The translations under genes were made by a program, and so were the position numbers. This document shows positions 6,496-6,670 of a stretch of DNA of 6,670 nucleotides, one piece after another (position 1 is the first letter of the stretch; the number at the start of each line of letters is the position of its first letter). The notes beneath the pieces were generated by a model. The model had not been told where the DNA came from. It saw only the letters and a list, made by a program, of their open reading frames with translations, and did no database searches. The stretch spans positions 1 to 6,670 of the forward strand of contig JAICXU010000181.1 of assembly GCA_025934595.1 (NCBI GenBank), read 5' to 3'. The DNA is from Polyangiaceae bacterium (GTDB lineage Bacteria; Myxococcota_A; Polyangia; Polyangiales; Polyangiaceae).

Positions 6496-6669
6496 TCAAT
6501 ACGCGCAGTAATTCGACGCGTCGCCGGGGACCACGCAGTGCGTGCCGTCTTTGCAAATCGCGACGTCGCAAGAGCCGGTCGTGCAGTTGCTCGCCGCGCA
6601 GAGGCCCGTGCCGAATTCGAGCGAGCAGCAATTCGACCAACAGTCGCCGTCGATCGAGCAGCCGCGACA
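6496..6669 (-). CDS. C-terminus of a cysteine-rich, probably secreted protein (partial, N-terminus beyond window)
   Basis: The last 57 codons of a minus-strand gene enter from the right edge and end at TGA 6498-6496. Eleven of the 57 residues are Cys (visible positions 1, 4, 10, 14, 15, 24, 29, 34, 39, 45, 55), with runs such as DGDCWSNCCS, CDVAICKDGTHC and a final NYCAY. Regular Cys spacing with Gly, Asp, Ser and Asn between points to a disulfide-knotted extracellular domain. Similar C-x5-DC-x3-CC patterns are common in myxobacterial exported proteins, often matched to Dickkopf-type cysteine-rich regions and sometimes misnamed in databases. Shifted frames in this stretch give Arg/Leu-rich products without any recognisable pattern, and the Cys spacing is hard to produce by chance. 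No signal peptide can be judged because the N-terminus is outside the window. Confidence 0.7.
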   Translation of the reverse strand, partial: CRGCSIDGDCWSNCCSLEFGTGLCAASNCTTGSCDVAICKDGTHCVVPGDASNYCAY

Positions 6670-6670
6670 A

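Noticed and set aside
6434..6670. 78-codon minus-strand frame overlapping the right-edge gene
   Set aside because: An Arg/Leu-rich product; the neighbouring frame with patterned cysteines is the credible one, and this frame also runs into the flotillin stop region.
1..6670. A new defence, mobile or CRISPR system
   Set aside because: I found no nuclease, transposase, toxin-antitoxin pair, direct repeat array or attachment-like repeat; the genes read as ordinary envelope functions.

Overview
The window is a GC-rich bacterial chromosome segment with strong third-position GC bias. It carries secreted lipoproteins with Asp/Ser/Thr-rich linkers, a PKD-like plus TolB-propeller lipoprotein, a ConA/LamG-type lipoprotein and a cysteine-rich secreted-type protein tail. 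This mix is typical of Myxococcota (Polyangia-like myxobacteria). The taxonomic call is inference from protein style, not from a marker gene.

Layout, left to right. (1) Minus strand, 1-1440, cut by the left edge: a lipoprotein with a PKD/Ig-like domain followed by TolB-like beta-propeller blades. (2) Plus strand, about 1479-3491, divergent from gene 1: an inner-membrane enzyme with five membrane segments and a periplasmic alkaline-phosphatase-fold domain. It has a threonine nucleophile motif like that of phosphoethanolamine transferases and lipoteichoic acid synthases, not a formylglycine sulfatase motif. (3) Minus strand, 3505-4266, convergent with gene 2 (13 bp between stops): a small lipoprotein that looks like a ConA-like/LamG jelly roll. 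(4) A 162-bp divergent intergenic region. (5) Plus strand, 4429-5112: an NfeD/YuaF/YqiJ-like membrane protein with a C-terminal OB-fold-like tail and an unusual Ala/Gly/Arg/His repeat loop. (6) Plus strand, 5206-6453: a flotillin-type SPFH protein. (7) Minus strand, 6496-6669, cut by the right edge: the C-terminal 57 residues of a very cysteine-rich protein.

Genes 5 and 6 form the clearest functional unit. NfeD-like membrane proteins encoded next to flotillins (YuaF-FloT in Bacillus subtilis, YqiJ-YqiK in Escherichia coli) are a known pairing involved in membrane microdomain organisation. Genes 1, 2, 3 and 7 are all envelope or exported proteins, but nothing in the sequence ties them into one pathway. 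I see no RNA gene, mobile element, CRISPR array or convincing intrinsic terminator. Most other long open frames are antisense or shifted shadows caused by high GC.
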